The notes under the pieces were generated by a model. The model was not told where the DNA came from. It ran no database searches and saw nothing but the letters and a program-made list of their open reading frames with translations. The position numbers and the translations under genes were made by a program. Source: Glandiceps talaboti (Eukaryota; Hemichordata; Enteropneusta; Spengelidae). From it: a stretch of DNA of 64,000 bases. Each line of letters starts with the position of its first letter. The stretch's first letter is position 1. Below, one piece after another: positions 48,661 through 62,100 of the stretch. The DNA lies in NCBI RefSeq assembly GCF_964340395.1, contig NC_135571.1, positions 11,100,440-11,164,439 on the forward strand. Reading direction: 5' to 3'.

Positions 48661-51009
48661 ATGGCGACTGCGATTCCAGATTTGGAAACATTTCTAAAAG
48701 AACTTGGAGATGATTACCTTTCCTGTACAATCTGTTTAGAGGAGTACAAGAATCCTAAAGTGCTAACATGTGATCATACATTTTGTCAAGAATGTCTGAT
48801 CAAGATTGTTGAAAGAAAAGGCAGGTTGCAGTGCTCGGTTTGTGATACACCCTGTGAATTACCTCAAAATGGAGTTCCTGGACTTAAAGCCAACTTCTTT
48901 ATGAACTCACTGCTTGACATAGTTGGGAGGTGTCATCCAACTGATGTGTCAGAACCAGGGCTTTGTGAAGGATGTGATGAAAACACAGCAACAAACAGGT
49001 GCGTAGATTGTAATATCAATTTTTGTCCTTCATGTACTAAGGCCCATAGAAGAGCTAAAGTGAGTAGAAATCATACCATTATTACAGTAGAAGAGTATAA
49101 AGAAGGAAGTTCTACTAATCGTTTACTACCACAAAAAGTCTACTGCAATGTTCACCCAGAGAATGAAATCAAATACTTCTGTGAGAGCTGTCAAGTCACT
49201 ATGTGTACCGACTGTGCCATGATTAAACATCGCAGTGAGAAACATGTCCACAAAGAACTCAAAGAGGCAGCAGATAAGTACATCACACAGTTGAAGGAGA
49301 TGGTGACAAAGCTGAGAAAGAAAGAAAAGGAAACTGAAAGATGTAAATCAGATGCCAAACAGACCAGAAACCAACTTCAGGTACAGTGTCAGGAAGAAGA
49401 AAAGAAGGTGAGAAAGAAAGCAGAAGAGATGGTACAGAAAATAAGGAAGGAAGAGAAGAGATTGGTAGATGAGTTGAAGTCAGAGTATGGACAGAAAGTG
49501 AAAACTGCTGAAGTCCAAATAGATGAATGGGAAATGAAACATGGCAACATTTCAAGTACATGTGGTTATCTAGAAGCACTGATGTATCATGGGAGTGCTG
49601 CTCAGCTGATGACCAATAAACAGCAAACAGTGCAGCATATTGAACCCCTTATCACCATGGAAACAAACCCAAACATTAAACCAGAATTAATTGAATTTAA
49701 GCCAGTTACAGAAGTTCCAGGACATGGCATGCTGGGATTGCTGTGCAGAAAGACAGAGAACAGTGACATGGCAACTGACACCAGAAATGTGGTAGGCTCC
49801 TACAGGGGTCAAAGGTCAAGCAGTTATCCCAGTGATACTGGTAGAGTGAAAACAACGTCTGAGATATGTGCCTCGAAGTGTACTGTTGACAAACTTCCAT
49901 CAAAGCTACTAGAAGGAGAGTCAGGTGACATAGTGATCAGAACCAAAGACAGCCAGGGAAGACAAGTCATACCAACACCAGCTGTGAAGGCTGAGATGAG
50001 AAAACCAGATGGAACAAGAGAAGATGTCAAAGTAACTGACAACAGAGATGGTACACTAGTATTCACTGTCAAAGGAGAAATGGAAGGTAGACATCAAGTT
50101 ACCATGGCAATTGGAGATCAACTAATACAAGGATCACCTTTCAGTATTCCTGTCACCAAAAGATTGGTGAAGATACTGGGGAAGAAAGGTAGTAGGAAAG
50201 GATGCTTTTATGGACCAACTAGTGTCATCATGAACAAAAGAAGACAATATGTTGTTGCTGATAAATGGAATAATAGGATACAAGTCATAGATGGGGATGG
50301 GAATCATATTAGATTTATTACATTCTCTCAGTTCAAGAATGAATTCCTACCAAGGGATGTAGCAGTGTCAGATGATGGAAATTATTTCATGACAGATGAT
50401 GGTAATAAGCAGATAGTTGTAAGTGACGAAGATGGAAACCTTATCAGATGCTTTGGACAGAAAGAAATGAAGTCACCATCTGGTATAGCTATCAGTCCTG
50501 TAGATGGCGCTGTTTATGTGACTGACTGGGATGGTAAAGGTGATGACACTGACAAGACAACACACTGTATCTGTAAATACACCCAGAATGGTATATACAT
50601 CACTACAGTAGGCAGCTATGGAACTGGGCCAGCTCAATTTGATGGACCAACACGTCTTTGTGTCAGCAGACAAGGAAGACTGTATGTAGCAGACATCAAC
50701 AACAATTGTATCCATGTCTTCAATCAAGATTGTCACTTCCTTTATCAGTTTGGTGACTATGGGAAAGAAGATGGTGACCTGAAATGGCCAGAATCAGTGG
50801 CTGTAGACAAGGATGAATTTCTGTACATTGCAGAACAAGGCAATAAGAGACTTCAGAAATTTGACAAGAATGGTGAATTCATATGTCGTATTGATAATGA
50901 AGAAGATGGATTGGTGACACCATGTTCTGTGACACTAACTGATGACTGGCCTGTCAAAGTTGTTGTAACAGACATTAAAAGTGACTGTCTGAAGGTCTTC
51001 ACTCAATGA
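48661..51009 (+). CDS. TRIM-NHL protein B (tandem paralogue of A)
   Basis: 782 residues, intronless, with the same RING, B-box 1, B-box 2, coiled-coil, filamin and NHL order as copy A, and all zinc ligands kept. The start is the ATG at 48661, matching copy A; the frame opens a little further upstream without another ATG. By eye about 70 residues differ from A plus one single-residue deletion before the filamin domain. About 39 of those lie in the last 280 residues (NHL), against about 31 in the first 500, so the NHL surface has changed more than twice as fast. The 5' flank is nearly identical to that of A until about 40 bp before the ATG, where the two diverge. AATAAA lies at 51355-51360. Role as in copy A: inferred ubiquitin ligase with an RNA- or protein-binding propeller. 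Immune or developmental function cannot be decided from sequence. Confidence 0.92.
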   Translation: MATAIPDLETFLKELGDDYLSCTICLEEYKNPKVLTCDHTFCQECLIKIVERKGRLQCSVCDTPCELPQNGVPGLKANFFMNSLLDIVGRCHPTDVSEPGLCEGCDENTATNRCVDCNINFCPSCTKAHRRAKVSRNHTIITVEEYKEGSSTNRLLPQKVYCNVHPENEIKYFCESCQVTMCTDCAMIKHRSEKHVHKELKEAADKYITQLKEMVTKLRKKEKETERCKSDAKQTRNQLQVQCQEEEKKVRKKAEEMVQKIRKEEKRLVDELKSEYGQKVKTAEVQIDEWEMKHGNISSTCGYLEALMYHGSAAQLMTNKQQTVQHIEPLITMETNPNIKPELIEFKPVTEVPGHGMLGLLCRKTENSDMATDTRNVVGSYRGQRSSSYPSDTGRVKTTSEICASKCTVDKLPSKLLEGESGDIVIRTKDSQGRQVIPTPAVKAEMRKPDGTREDVKVTDNRDGTLVFTVKGEMEGRHQVTMAIGDQLIQGSPFSIPVTKRLVKILGKKGSRKGCFYGPTSVIMNKRRQYVVADKWNNRIQVIDGDGNHIRFITFSQFKNEFLPRDVAVSDDGNYFMTDDGNKQIVVSDEDGNLIRCFGQKEMKSPSGIAISPVDGAVYVTDWDGKGDDTDKTTHCICKYTQNGIYITTVGSYGTGPAQFDGPTRLCVSRQGRLYVADINNNCIHVFNQDCHFLYQFGDYGKEDGDLKWPESVAVDKDEFLYIAEQGNKRLQKFDKNGEFICRIDNEEDGLVTPCSVTLTDDWPVKVVVTDIKSDCLKVFTQ

Positions 51010-52024
51010 AGAAAGAAACCATAAAGTCAACATCAATCTCATCTGTATGTGATGAACATTGCCAGAAACAATATTTTGTAACAACCACACATCTAAGACT
51101 TAGAGGATTATTGAGATACTTTCATTCCTAAATGTTGTCAAACTGTAGCCAATATAAATATATACAGAGACCACAATGTTATACCAATGGAAGAAACTTA
51201 AAGATTCCTGATGACTAGAAATGAACATATCTTCAAGCTTCTATGGAACTCAAATAACCATGGCAACTCCTCCATTAGACTGCCAAACCAGGTCGAATTA
51301 AATTAATCCAAAATTGTTATTTCCATTGTACAATCACTATTTCAACTGCTACTGAATAAAGTATCTATACCATTATACCCTGCTGACACTTAACTTGAAC
51401 ACCTGAGTCAACATGTAGACATCACCACTATCTGAAAATTACAAGATCCTGTGAACTATTAACAGTTTCACATTGTGTGCATGCAGTAGTACCAATACTT
51501 TGACAGTAACTACCAGATGTAGAATTCAGCTGTGGAATTCTTGATTCTCAAAACCAATGATCATAAACAGCATCTACATCTACCATGGAGTGAACAAAAC
51601 TGACAGTTTGCAGTCAAAAGCTCTCAGCTTATCAATAGCGCCCTCTATCATAGATTGAACAAAACTAACAGCTTGCAGTCAAAAGTTCTCACCGTATCAA
51701 AAATATGTTATGTATATTGGTTAACATTTTAGTACCCACATATGATTGCAAATTTGATTCACATTATTAACTTACACAAGTTGTACGTACATGCTAACAG
51801 AATTCAACTGGTGGAATTCTTTGCTTGTAATGTCCCTGAATTTCTACAGTGGACGTACGGTACGATATTGTTATCATCATTTTGACTCCTGACAAACAAA
51901 ACTACAATGACTATTATGATCCTTACATCCAATCATGACAAGTCACTTATAAAATGACAAAGGTAAAGAGACAATATTTGCATGTCATACAAAGTTTTCA
52001 AAAAAATGACATTGATCAGATACT

Positions 52025-52140
52025 TGACATTGAACTTGATCAAGGTGAACACTCTGCTGACATCTTATATGTGTGTACACTTAGAACTTGATTACCAAGG
52101 TGAACACTCTGCTCACATCTTATATGTGTGTACACTTAGA
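52025..52140. repeat. Two remaining units of the 55-bp minisatellite (unit B)
   Basis: Two copies of the AGGTGAACACTCTGCTGACA unit, in the same place where unit A has 18-19. Confidence 0.9.
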
Positions 52141-52860
52141 CATCTGTAACAATTATAAAATCCTTGGCTTCTAGCACCAGCCTGACAATGTCCTGTGCAT
52201 TGAACTGTGAAACTCTTTTCTCACAAATATCAAGGCAACAGATTACAAACTAATTACATATGGCAACTTTGATATAATTCATTAAGATAAAAAATAAAAT
52301 AAAAAAATTCTTCATCTTTTAGATGTCTTTGAAACCTATGAAAAAATGATGTTAGAATTCTAATGACAATCAACACATTATTTCAGTAGTAGTAAAACTT
52401 GACATTTAGTTGCCAAATATCTTTCATAGTTTTTTTCATCAATCACTTGATCAATACTTCCAATATTTCAATGATAGCCATCATAATCTAAAAATATAAG
52501 GCTGGTACCCAAATTATTGGGGTCATGACCCCAAGCCTAAGGTGGTGTAATTGTTTCTAATTTTACGGTTTTAGAAAAAAAATTACTATAACTAATATTC
52601 ATGGTAGATCTGCCTACTTACTTATGTTACTGTTCTTACTCAGAAACTTACTTAGTTTATCACCATAGTAACCTAGAAATTTATAGCATCATTGAAAGCA
52701 TGTTTCCTTATTTCATGTTAAGAATTACTTGTTATATTACTCAGAAACTTACTTAGCTATCACCATAGTAACCAGACATTTATATCACTGAAAGTATTGT
52801 CTCCTCATTTTAAATTAAGAATTATTTGTTATAATACTCAGATACCTACTTAGCTATCAC

Positions 52861-53130
52861 CAGGGGTGAACAAATCCATCGGTCCTGGGTCCGGGACTAG
52901 CATTTTTTTGGGAGGACCACACAAATTTTACCTTGTCTGGTCCGTTGGACCAGTACCTTACTGTTAATAACTATGTTAAAAAGTCGTCTGAATATACAGA
53001 TTTATACGCAACATTTAATGTTTCACATTAGCAAGACCTGGGACCTCTAATTCTTTCATTGGGACCACAGGATTTTTTTAAGGCACTGGTCTGGGGACCA
53101 CCAGTCCACAAAATGATTTGTTAACTCCTG
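52861..53130. mobile_element. hAT-like MITE (unit B)
   Basis: Same insertion as 42611-42880, with ends CAGGGGTGAACAAAT and ATTTGTTAACTCCTG. Confidence 0.75.
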
Positions 53131-53293
53131 TATCACCATAGTAACCTAGACATTTATAGCACCACTAAATTTAGTATGTTTCCTTATTTCAAGTTAAGAA
53201 TTATTTGTTGTATTACTCAGAAACGTACTTAGCTATCACCATAGTAACCTAGACATTAACATCACTGAAAGTATAACGTTTCCTTATTTCATA

Positions 53294-53651
53294 TTAAAGT
53301 GACAGTATGGATGAGGATTGGGTATTTATTTTGGAATTTTGATTTATAAAACCAATTTTATCATGACTTCCTACTTGAAAAATCAATGTGAAACAACATT
53401 GACAAAGTGTGTATTTGTAACTAATTCATTGCAAAAAGCAAAAAAAAAATGTGTAACAAGTTTATTATTGTACGTACAATAACAAAGATTTCACACATTC
53501 ATTAAGTTTTTGTAATTTATTGAGTTATAAACACAAACTTGGCATATGTTGTTTCACATTGATTTTTCAAGTAGGCTGCCATGATAAATTTGTTTTTATA
53601 AATTAAAAATCCAAAATAAATACCTAATCCTCATCCATATGGTCACTTTAA
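53294..53651. mobile_element. Foldback MITE, TTAA family 1 (copy 3, unit B)
   Basis: Whole-length palindrome bounded by TTAAAGTGACAGTATGG and CCATATGGTCACTTTAA. Confidence 0.85.
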
Positions 53652-53745
53652 GAATTACGTATATATATATATATATGAGTGTCTGATGATCGCAATATGC
53701 GTGAAACTCCGAGTTACACCCAAGAAAGAGTTCCAGTACTACCAA

Positions 53746-53852
<107 letters not shown>

Positions 53853-54349
53853 AGTTACGCTTATTACTCAGAAACTTCCTTAGCTATCACCATAGTAACC
53901 TAGACATCTATATCTTCACTGATAGCCTTACTACTGAGCTGTACCATTTCACTGGAGGTGGGGTGGATCAGGTGGGGAGGGGTAAAGTGAGTAGAAAATC
54001 ACTATCGGTGATTATCTACTAACTTCAGCACAATTTTCAACAATTCTTGATTTTTGGTCAATACTTGTACTTGTATTGAAATATAAATTATTATGTCAAA
54101 AAGTGTTAAATATGTGTTCCTTTTTGAAAGAAATGTGATTAATCATTCAGAAATTGTATATAAAATTTTAGGTTTTAAATTCTGATTATTTGCTACAAAA
54201 AATGTCACAAACCAGCAGAGTGAATATGCAGACAAGTTGACAAGAATGACAACTGACAGAGAATGCAGAACAGCGCCCTCAATGGTGGGAATGGTTCTTT
54301 TTGGAAAGACAACTACACTGTGTATTCCTGATTCAGAACTCTGCTGTAC

Positions 54350-54870
54350 ATAATAGTCTTGGTTACCCAGACACTTAATGTCTTAAAGAGTCGAAGGAAA
54401 TGTGATCCAAAGTCCCCCACACCAGATCTCTTTCCTAGAGCAGTGCATGCTGGGGAATACTTCAAGTCCAACAGTGGAGGCTGAATGATCCAGGTACCTT
54501 CACGACAGGTTATCATGTCTCCAGTGACTGATACATCTTAATAACAACTAACATGCCTTGTAACTTGTAAGTCCATTTTACATGGCTGTGACTTCTGGTG
54601 TGGGCATCTTTGGATTCCATTTCCCAAGACTCTCATCTGATCTGAGTGGTAGTAGCTGCATGAGTCCCCAGCAGTGGGATTCTGGGAAATCAAGACTACT
54701 ACTATAACTATTGTACTACATTTTGTATTTTTTACACAGAACTTAATGAATTGCTTAGAGTGGTAGTAGCTGCATGAGCCCCCATCAGTGGGATTCTGGG
54801 TAACCGAGATGACTACTATATCTATTGTACTACATTTTGTATTTTTTACACAGAAATTAATGAATTGCTT
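54350..54870. mobile_element. TIR element family 8 with a local duplication (unit B)
   Basis: Equivalent of 43897-44275, followed by a second, roughly 120-bp copy of its right end (GTAGTAGCTGCATGAG ... ATTCTGGGTAACCGAGAT) and flank. Confidence 0.6.
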
Positions 54871-55006
54871 AGGGTAGACTTCAAAAGATAGGTGTTACAT
54901 GAAAACAAATAAATTATTTCAGTTTTAACTCAGACCTGGCCCACCACTTGGGGATATTTTGTACATTTTATTTGCAGTATTTCAAAACTATGTCATACTT
55001 AATCTG

Positions 55007-55040
<34 letters not shown>

Positions 55041-55385
55041 ATTAGAGAAGAATTTCTCTCATGGTAAAACAATAATATCAATATTATCTCCCTGTAATAA
55101 CTTGATTTTGCCCAATATAAAGTGTTTACATTTTGGCTTTGTTGAAACTAATATATTTTGTGATGAAAACTTATTTTTGGTCTCACCCCACCACACCAAC
55201 TAAGGGTACCAGTAATTAGTTTTTACTCTACACCAATCTTTAGATGTCTCCCCTTACTATGGTATGAGAGTAGATATTTAGACAATGTTTAATATATTCA
55301 TATAACTGATTATTAAATTTCATTCTCTGTGATTCAGATTACATGCATACTGTGATGTGTATTTATTTGAGTGAGTGAGTGAGTG

Positions 55386-55590
55386 AGTGATGTATTTATC
55401 AGCTGATGTTGTTACTAGGCAACCAGGTACTTGACTACAGAGAGTAAAGGTCATTCACTGCATCAGTTTGAGTTGATAAGGTAAACAGAGGTTAATATTC
55501 AAGTAATGTACAAAACCTTGGTCTGTACTAGCTGGTCTGTAATGCAATGGACAAGAAATATAGAGTGGTGGGGTCAAAGGTCACCATAAT
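55386..55590 (-). pseudogene. Decayed PWP1 exon 8 fragment in unit B
   Basis: Same fragment as in unit A, with the same internal loss between GATGTTGTTACTAGGCAACC repeats. It lies about 2.3 kb from the intact exon (58100-57930). Non-coding. Confidence 0.8.
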
Positions 55591-56187
55591 CTTATCCATG
55601 TTTATCTCAGTGATCATGCGACTTGAGTGAAGAAAACAATACAGCCTATAGAAATTAGATACCCCCCCCCCCCGTTATGAGTCTATAGAGGGCGCTATTC
55701 ATTGGAATTGTCCTCAAGAAGCACCATCAGCTTGTAGACTATATATATATGTATATATACACAGGCATACATAGATGAGCTTCTGGACTTCAAAGTTTAA
55801 CGAGTTTTCTTTGTGTGTCTGTGACTGTGTCTGTCTGTCTGTGTGTGACTGTGTGAGTGTCACAAAAATGGTCATGGGGTTAAGTTTTATATTAACTGGT
55901 TATCATTCAGGTTGGAGATTTTCAAATTTGAATAATTAAAAATTGGGAGGTCAGTACAGACCTTCTTAGTGGAAATAACCGATATCTCAAAAAAACAGAA
56001 AACTTAGACAACTCTGATATGGCTGTATAGACATTGTATTTAGTTTTATTTCGGTGACATTTTGTAATATCCAAATGAAAACTTCTTTTCTGATAATTCA
56101 CACATGAAGTTCAGTTCAAAAGCTCTCTCTCTCCATTCAAGTTCAAGTTCAAGACGGTTGTAAAATAAAAAAATCCAAACTGTTTTT

Positions 56188-59100
56188 CTATTTCTTTTTC
56201 CTTTTCTTCTTTTTCTTTGTTCCACCAACAACTTGAGACACATGTTTTGGAATATCAACACTGTCTGTTTCCATGGTATCATCTGTTTCCTTGGCAACAG
56301 AATCAGTATCTTCTGTTGCCATGGCAGCATTTTGAGAGGATGGTTGGACAGCTGTGTCTACAATGAGATGTTCCCTATTGCCAAAGTGTCTAGAAACTAA
56401 GAAAAAAAGGCAAATATATTATTACCAAAACTGAGAGATACAATTAGATGTTATTCCTCCAAATTTTTCTTCGTTCAGCCAAGGAAAATCCAAGTGACCT
56501 AAGGGGTCTTTGTCACTATGACTCAGTGACAACCCTTAGGTCATGAGTATTTTCTGGCTGAATGAAAGGAAAATATTGGAGAATAACATAATTATACCAC
56601 CACCAGTACTATTAAAGACAAAATAACAGAAGGGTTACCCACAATGCAAGAGTTCTGTTAAAACCATTAAATGACCTCTGACCTGTACCTATCAGTAATA
56701 TATCAACATCTATGTATACAATTTTGTTCATCTTCCTCGTAAAAGAACTTTACACAAAATCACACTGTACTTCCTTGACTTGTTGTCATGACTACTATGT
56801 GAAATTCAAAGTTTTTGTATAAATGACTCACCAACACTATATGACATTATATCGATCACTCGGAGTCCCTCCTTTTCACCTCCTGTTGCCATGACGAATG
56901 GTGAATCAGGGCAACCACATACACAATTGAGAGCACCCATTTTAAGATCCTTAGATATTACACACTCTGGTTTATTATCCTGAAGAGGAAAAATTGAAGA
57001 AAATTTGTTATCGTTTAGATTTGAGTATTGTGTACATTTGATATGTAATAGTTAAAGTGGCACAAGCTGAGCCTGAGCTTTTTCACTTTTGTGAAAACAC
57101 TTCGATAAAACTCTTCTTAGTATAATGTTAATGTCAATGCATGCCTTCTATGACATTATAATTTGTGTTCTGGCATTGTTAGAACTGTTGATTATATAGT
57201 AGGGAGTTCTTGTATATTTTTGATATGTATAAAAATTACATCATCGGATCGTTTATAAGTTACATCAATTAATACCAGGTTTGAGTTCAGTCAATTGCAA
57301 GTGATGGTTAATTATACATCAGTAAGTTGAATACTGTGAGTACTTTTTAATTTGCAAAAAAATAATGACATCCTAAAAACATATACATTCAGCATGTGTC
57401 CCTTTAAAGCCCATAATGCACTGCCCGAGCTACAGAAGCAAAAAAACACTAGCCTAGGTGGGCTCCTAGGTGTGTGTATGTGCTGCAACGATGCAATGGA
57501 AAGCCCTTGTTTGTTATGGGAAGACAATATGGGTAAATCCATGCCAGGTAGTTATCAGCATTTGAATACACCTGTTTCTCTCAAGCTCATTTCATGTGTC
57601 TCTTCCGAGACATGTGACTATAGCACATTGTAGTACACCCCCCTGATAATACTGATGAGATGTATGTGAACATTTGAGATTTGCTTTCAAGAAATTTTGG
57701 GAATTGTTTCCAAAGAAATGGTTTGACTCTGCGAGTAGAAATTTTCATTACTAACGATTTAAACAGTAGTTTATATGTATCGGTGTCATGTGTACCTTGT
57801 AAAATCCTAATTATACTAGAACTATGAAAGCACACTCACCAAAATGCAGGAATACTAGTACCCCCCTGTTTTGACAAGATTGTTACGCATTTATCAGCTG
57901 ATGTTGTTACTAGGCAACCGGTTTCTTACCTGTATATCCCATACTTTGATGCTTTTGTCAGCTGATGTTGTTACTAGGCAACCAGGTACTTGACTACTGA
58001 GGGTAAGGCCACTCACTGCATCAGTGTGAGCTGATAATGTAAATAGTGGTTTATCTTGTCTGACATCAACGTAATATACAAAACCTTGATCTGTACTGGC
58101 CTGAAATGGACAAGAAATATAGAGTGGTGAGGTTAAAGGTCAAGAGACACTTATTTAAATAAAGCTTCTTTTTACGTTCATTTTGGGTTTTATTTTATCA
58201 ATTTCAAAGAAAGCCCAGATTTTGAGTGTTGGCTAGAGAATGGAAGAATCAAAATATGGTATAGAACACATCTTGTTGAATTAGACTACACATCAATCAT
58301 GTCTCATCAACAATCAGTGTGTTTGCTAAGGTTGCGGAACCCCGATAACAGAATGGGAGAAAGGGGTAAAAATGGCAGTGTTTCCCTATAGAGTCAAGGG
58401 TAATTTTGTTTGGGAACCCTGGAAAAATGACATGGGAACCCAGTAACAGAAAGGGAGAAAGGTGTAAAAATGGCAGTGTTTCCCTATAGAGTCAAGGGTA
58501 ATTTTGATTGGGAACCCAGGTAAAATGACATGGGAACCCCTGTAGATTTTACCTAGTCACCACCCTTAGCAAAACATTGGTAGGGAACCCTGGTAAAATG
58601 ACATGGGAACCCTGGTAATTTTGCCCAGTTACAATCCTTAGCAAAAAGACTGGCAATTTATAGCATGACATTTATATAGGACAGCCCCATTGTTATTCTA
58701 ACTAAAATGATGTTACACAACCAGGTGAGATTTCAGAGTCTTACAAGATTTCACTTTTTGTTTTCATATCGATAACAAAAACACTACAAATAAACAGACC
58801 AATCAAAAACACAACTTTACAGTTACCAGTCTAGGTATGTGGCCAAAATATTTTTCACTCACCAAAAAATTATAAGGTGAAAAGTGATTCCAAAGAACTC
58901 TCTCAATTTCTCCGTCAAACACCCAACTTTTATGACCATCGGTGGGATTCCTACAGTCAAAGACTTTCACACATCTGAAAAAAAAATTCATCGTATGATG
59001 TTAAATACATTGAAATTTTACTACAAACCTAAACAACTGTTCACACTTCTGATCTTTTCACAAATAATTTTAAAGACTTCTAAATACTTTAAAGGCGAGA

Positions 59101-62100
59101 CATGGGTATAAAAGGCCCCCTAACTTTGTGGGGGTTATCATCAAACTTGAAAGCATACAGTGAATAACGCAGCGATTCCGCTATGAAAATGCATGACAAC
59201 AATGAGCAGTTGGTGATTCTGGTAATACGTTTGGTAAGTGTAGATGTGTGAATGTCTTGGGAATGGCATTATCCAAACCACATGTGTTGTTACAGAAATT
59301 TGATATTTATACATGGTATGTACAATTCTGAACAAAGTATTATCGAACTGGGGCTATTTCATTACTGGTACTGAAAAGCTGTTACTATTCATTACTCAAG
59401 ATAAGACGTCAAGGTGTTAACGACAATCACAAGGGTGGCCAGTTCCCCCTTTAGCACTTGAGTGTTCCTTTAATATCAGGAATCGGTGGTGAAAGGGTTA
59501 AGTTTGCAGTCACTCAATCGAGGACAAAATTAGAGTTGACTAATTTTACACCAACAGTTGTGGTTTAGATAATCCATAAACAAAACTACTAAACTTTGGA
59601 GTCAGAAACCTATTTTGATACATTCTACTCTATAGGACTTCCTAAAGTGTGCGGATGTGTGAACACTACAGGCATGTTTGTCTCACTGTATAGGAAATAT
59701 TTGCAAGAAATATCCTGATTGTTTTTACAATAAAATTGAAGCAATTTAAACTTACTTATCAAAACCACCTGTAAGTAAAGACTGTGCTTCAAATGGATGC
59801 CACTGTAATGTCTGAACCTGTAATGTAACAACAAAAATTTCTTTTATTTCTTCCTTTTTTTCTGGAAAAACTGCAAAGGAAAACACGTTACGAAACAGAT
59901 AACACAATTGCAGGGATATATTGTATCTTCACAGAGTGACAGAGATCATTTTGATTGGCCAGGAAGCAGTGTTGCTTGTATTCTTAATGATAACTAAAGC
60001 TATGCCTGCATTCCAACCAGTTGAACCCTTACAAGTAGTTAAAACCTGATGTAGGTACAGGTACAAAATGTAGCCTGTCAAATGAAATCATAATAATCAA
60101 GAAAAAAAAATCACTCTGACATTGTATGTTATACTGTAGTTGGTGTCACACCTTTTTTTAAGTACTTGGACAATGACATTTCGACCAAAGTTGTTTTGAA
60201 AAAAAGTTAATTTCAGAAAATTTTTGATGAAATTCGAATTTATTTTGGACTGAAACAATACAAATAAATACCTTTAATGAATTAATCACAAAATTTGGAA
60301 ATAAAAGTGGTCGCATACTCCAAAAAAATTTCAAATCAAACTGAACAGTTTTACATCTGCATCTTACACAGTACATAGTATAAAAATCTTCAAACTAAGT
60401 ACGGTAAAATTACCTTATCTGTGTGTTGTTTAAGTCTTGTGACAGTCTTGCCTGTTGACATATCCCACAATGCAACTGTGTGGTCAGCTGACGCACTTGC
60501 AATGACGTTTCTGACAAGTTTATTCCAGGATAAATCCAAGACGGCATCAGTATGGCCGTCATGTTTGTCTTTTGATTTCTGGGGAAGTAAAAAATGTGTA
60601 AATTAATGGTATGGTTTACAACTAAATGTACAAGTATTTCTATCGATCTTGGATTTTTACTTAACAAGTTAATTCTCACACCAATCTTAAATATCAATGA
60701 TGAGATCATCTTGTCATCTTATCACACCATGGACACAAAAACACAACAAACAGACAGACAGACAGACATACCAATCTGATTAAAATCCGATGTAGATGTC
60801 GGCTAATCGTGCATTGCTATCTTACCTTCGTTATTTAGCTTGAATTGACCTTCGTTGTACATGTTTACGTTTTTAGCCTGATAGCCTCCTCTACGATCAG
60901 GCTAAAAACGTAAACGTGTACTATGAAGGTCAATTCAAGCTAAATAACGAAGGTAAGATAGCAACGCACAATTAGCCGACATCTACATCGGATTTTAATC
61001 AGATTGACATACATACATACATACATACATACATACATACATACATACATACATACATACACACATACATACATACTTACATACACACATACATACATAT
61101 ATACAGACACACACACACACACACTCACAGACTACTAGACAAGCAGACACTCTATCAAGACTTAGCCCTCCTAAACCTCAGTTCAGTATCAAAGTTTAAA
61201 ACACTTAGCTTCCCATACCTTGTTTTTCTTCTTCTTTTTATGCGTTCCTAATGAAAATGTTGGTTCTAAACACTCCACAAGGTCAAGATCCCAGATGTCA
61301 ATGACAGGAGTCATACTACCAATTGCAACAAAATTACCTACCAATAAAAACAACTTAGATGTCAATCTTACAACTGTTATCTGAACACAAAAACAAAAAC
61401 AACTACAGAATTACCTGTACTAAAATTTAATGTCAGATCCTTAGGAAGCAGTTTGAATTTATCATCATAGAATTCGTAGTGCCATGTCGTTTAAAAAAAT
61501 CATTTTATTACAGAAAATGGGTTTGTAGCCTATTCATTTGGGAAAGGCTAAGTCATATTTACAAATGTCCAAGGGATACTTTTCTTTGTGATATTGGAAA
61601 ATGTTACACATTTTGATATGAATATTATGGTATGTATTACCTGGTTTGTCTTCTGCTGGGTCAAAGTTCATCCATTCAACAGCCAATGGGAAAGCTGGTA
61701 ACAGAATGTCATGGTGACAGTATAACTCATCATCAGATTCATTATAAACTGAAAGAAAATATAAAGATTTGATGAATTTATAGTTTTTTCAAGAGAATAA
61801 CTCAAATAATTGTCAAAATTTTCTACATAAATTATGAAAATGAACAAAAGTAAAATTTGTATCCAAGTTTACTTCACTTGTTGGTTTGATGAGACTAGTG
61901 TTATACATTCAAGAAAGCTAACAGGACAGTAAACTTTCCACAATTCAGCATTTTTGTCAGCGAACACCAGAAATATATGACTTCAGTTTGGGAATTTAAA
62001 ATAAGATAATAGATATTCTCTTCATTCAGCTATGGAAAATATGAGTGATCTAGGTGGCCTTGTCACTATGAGTCTGTAGCAACTAGTAGTGACAAACCCC

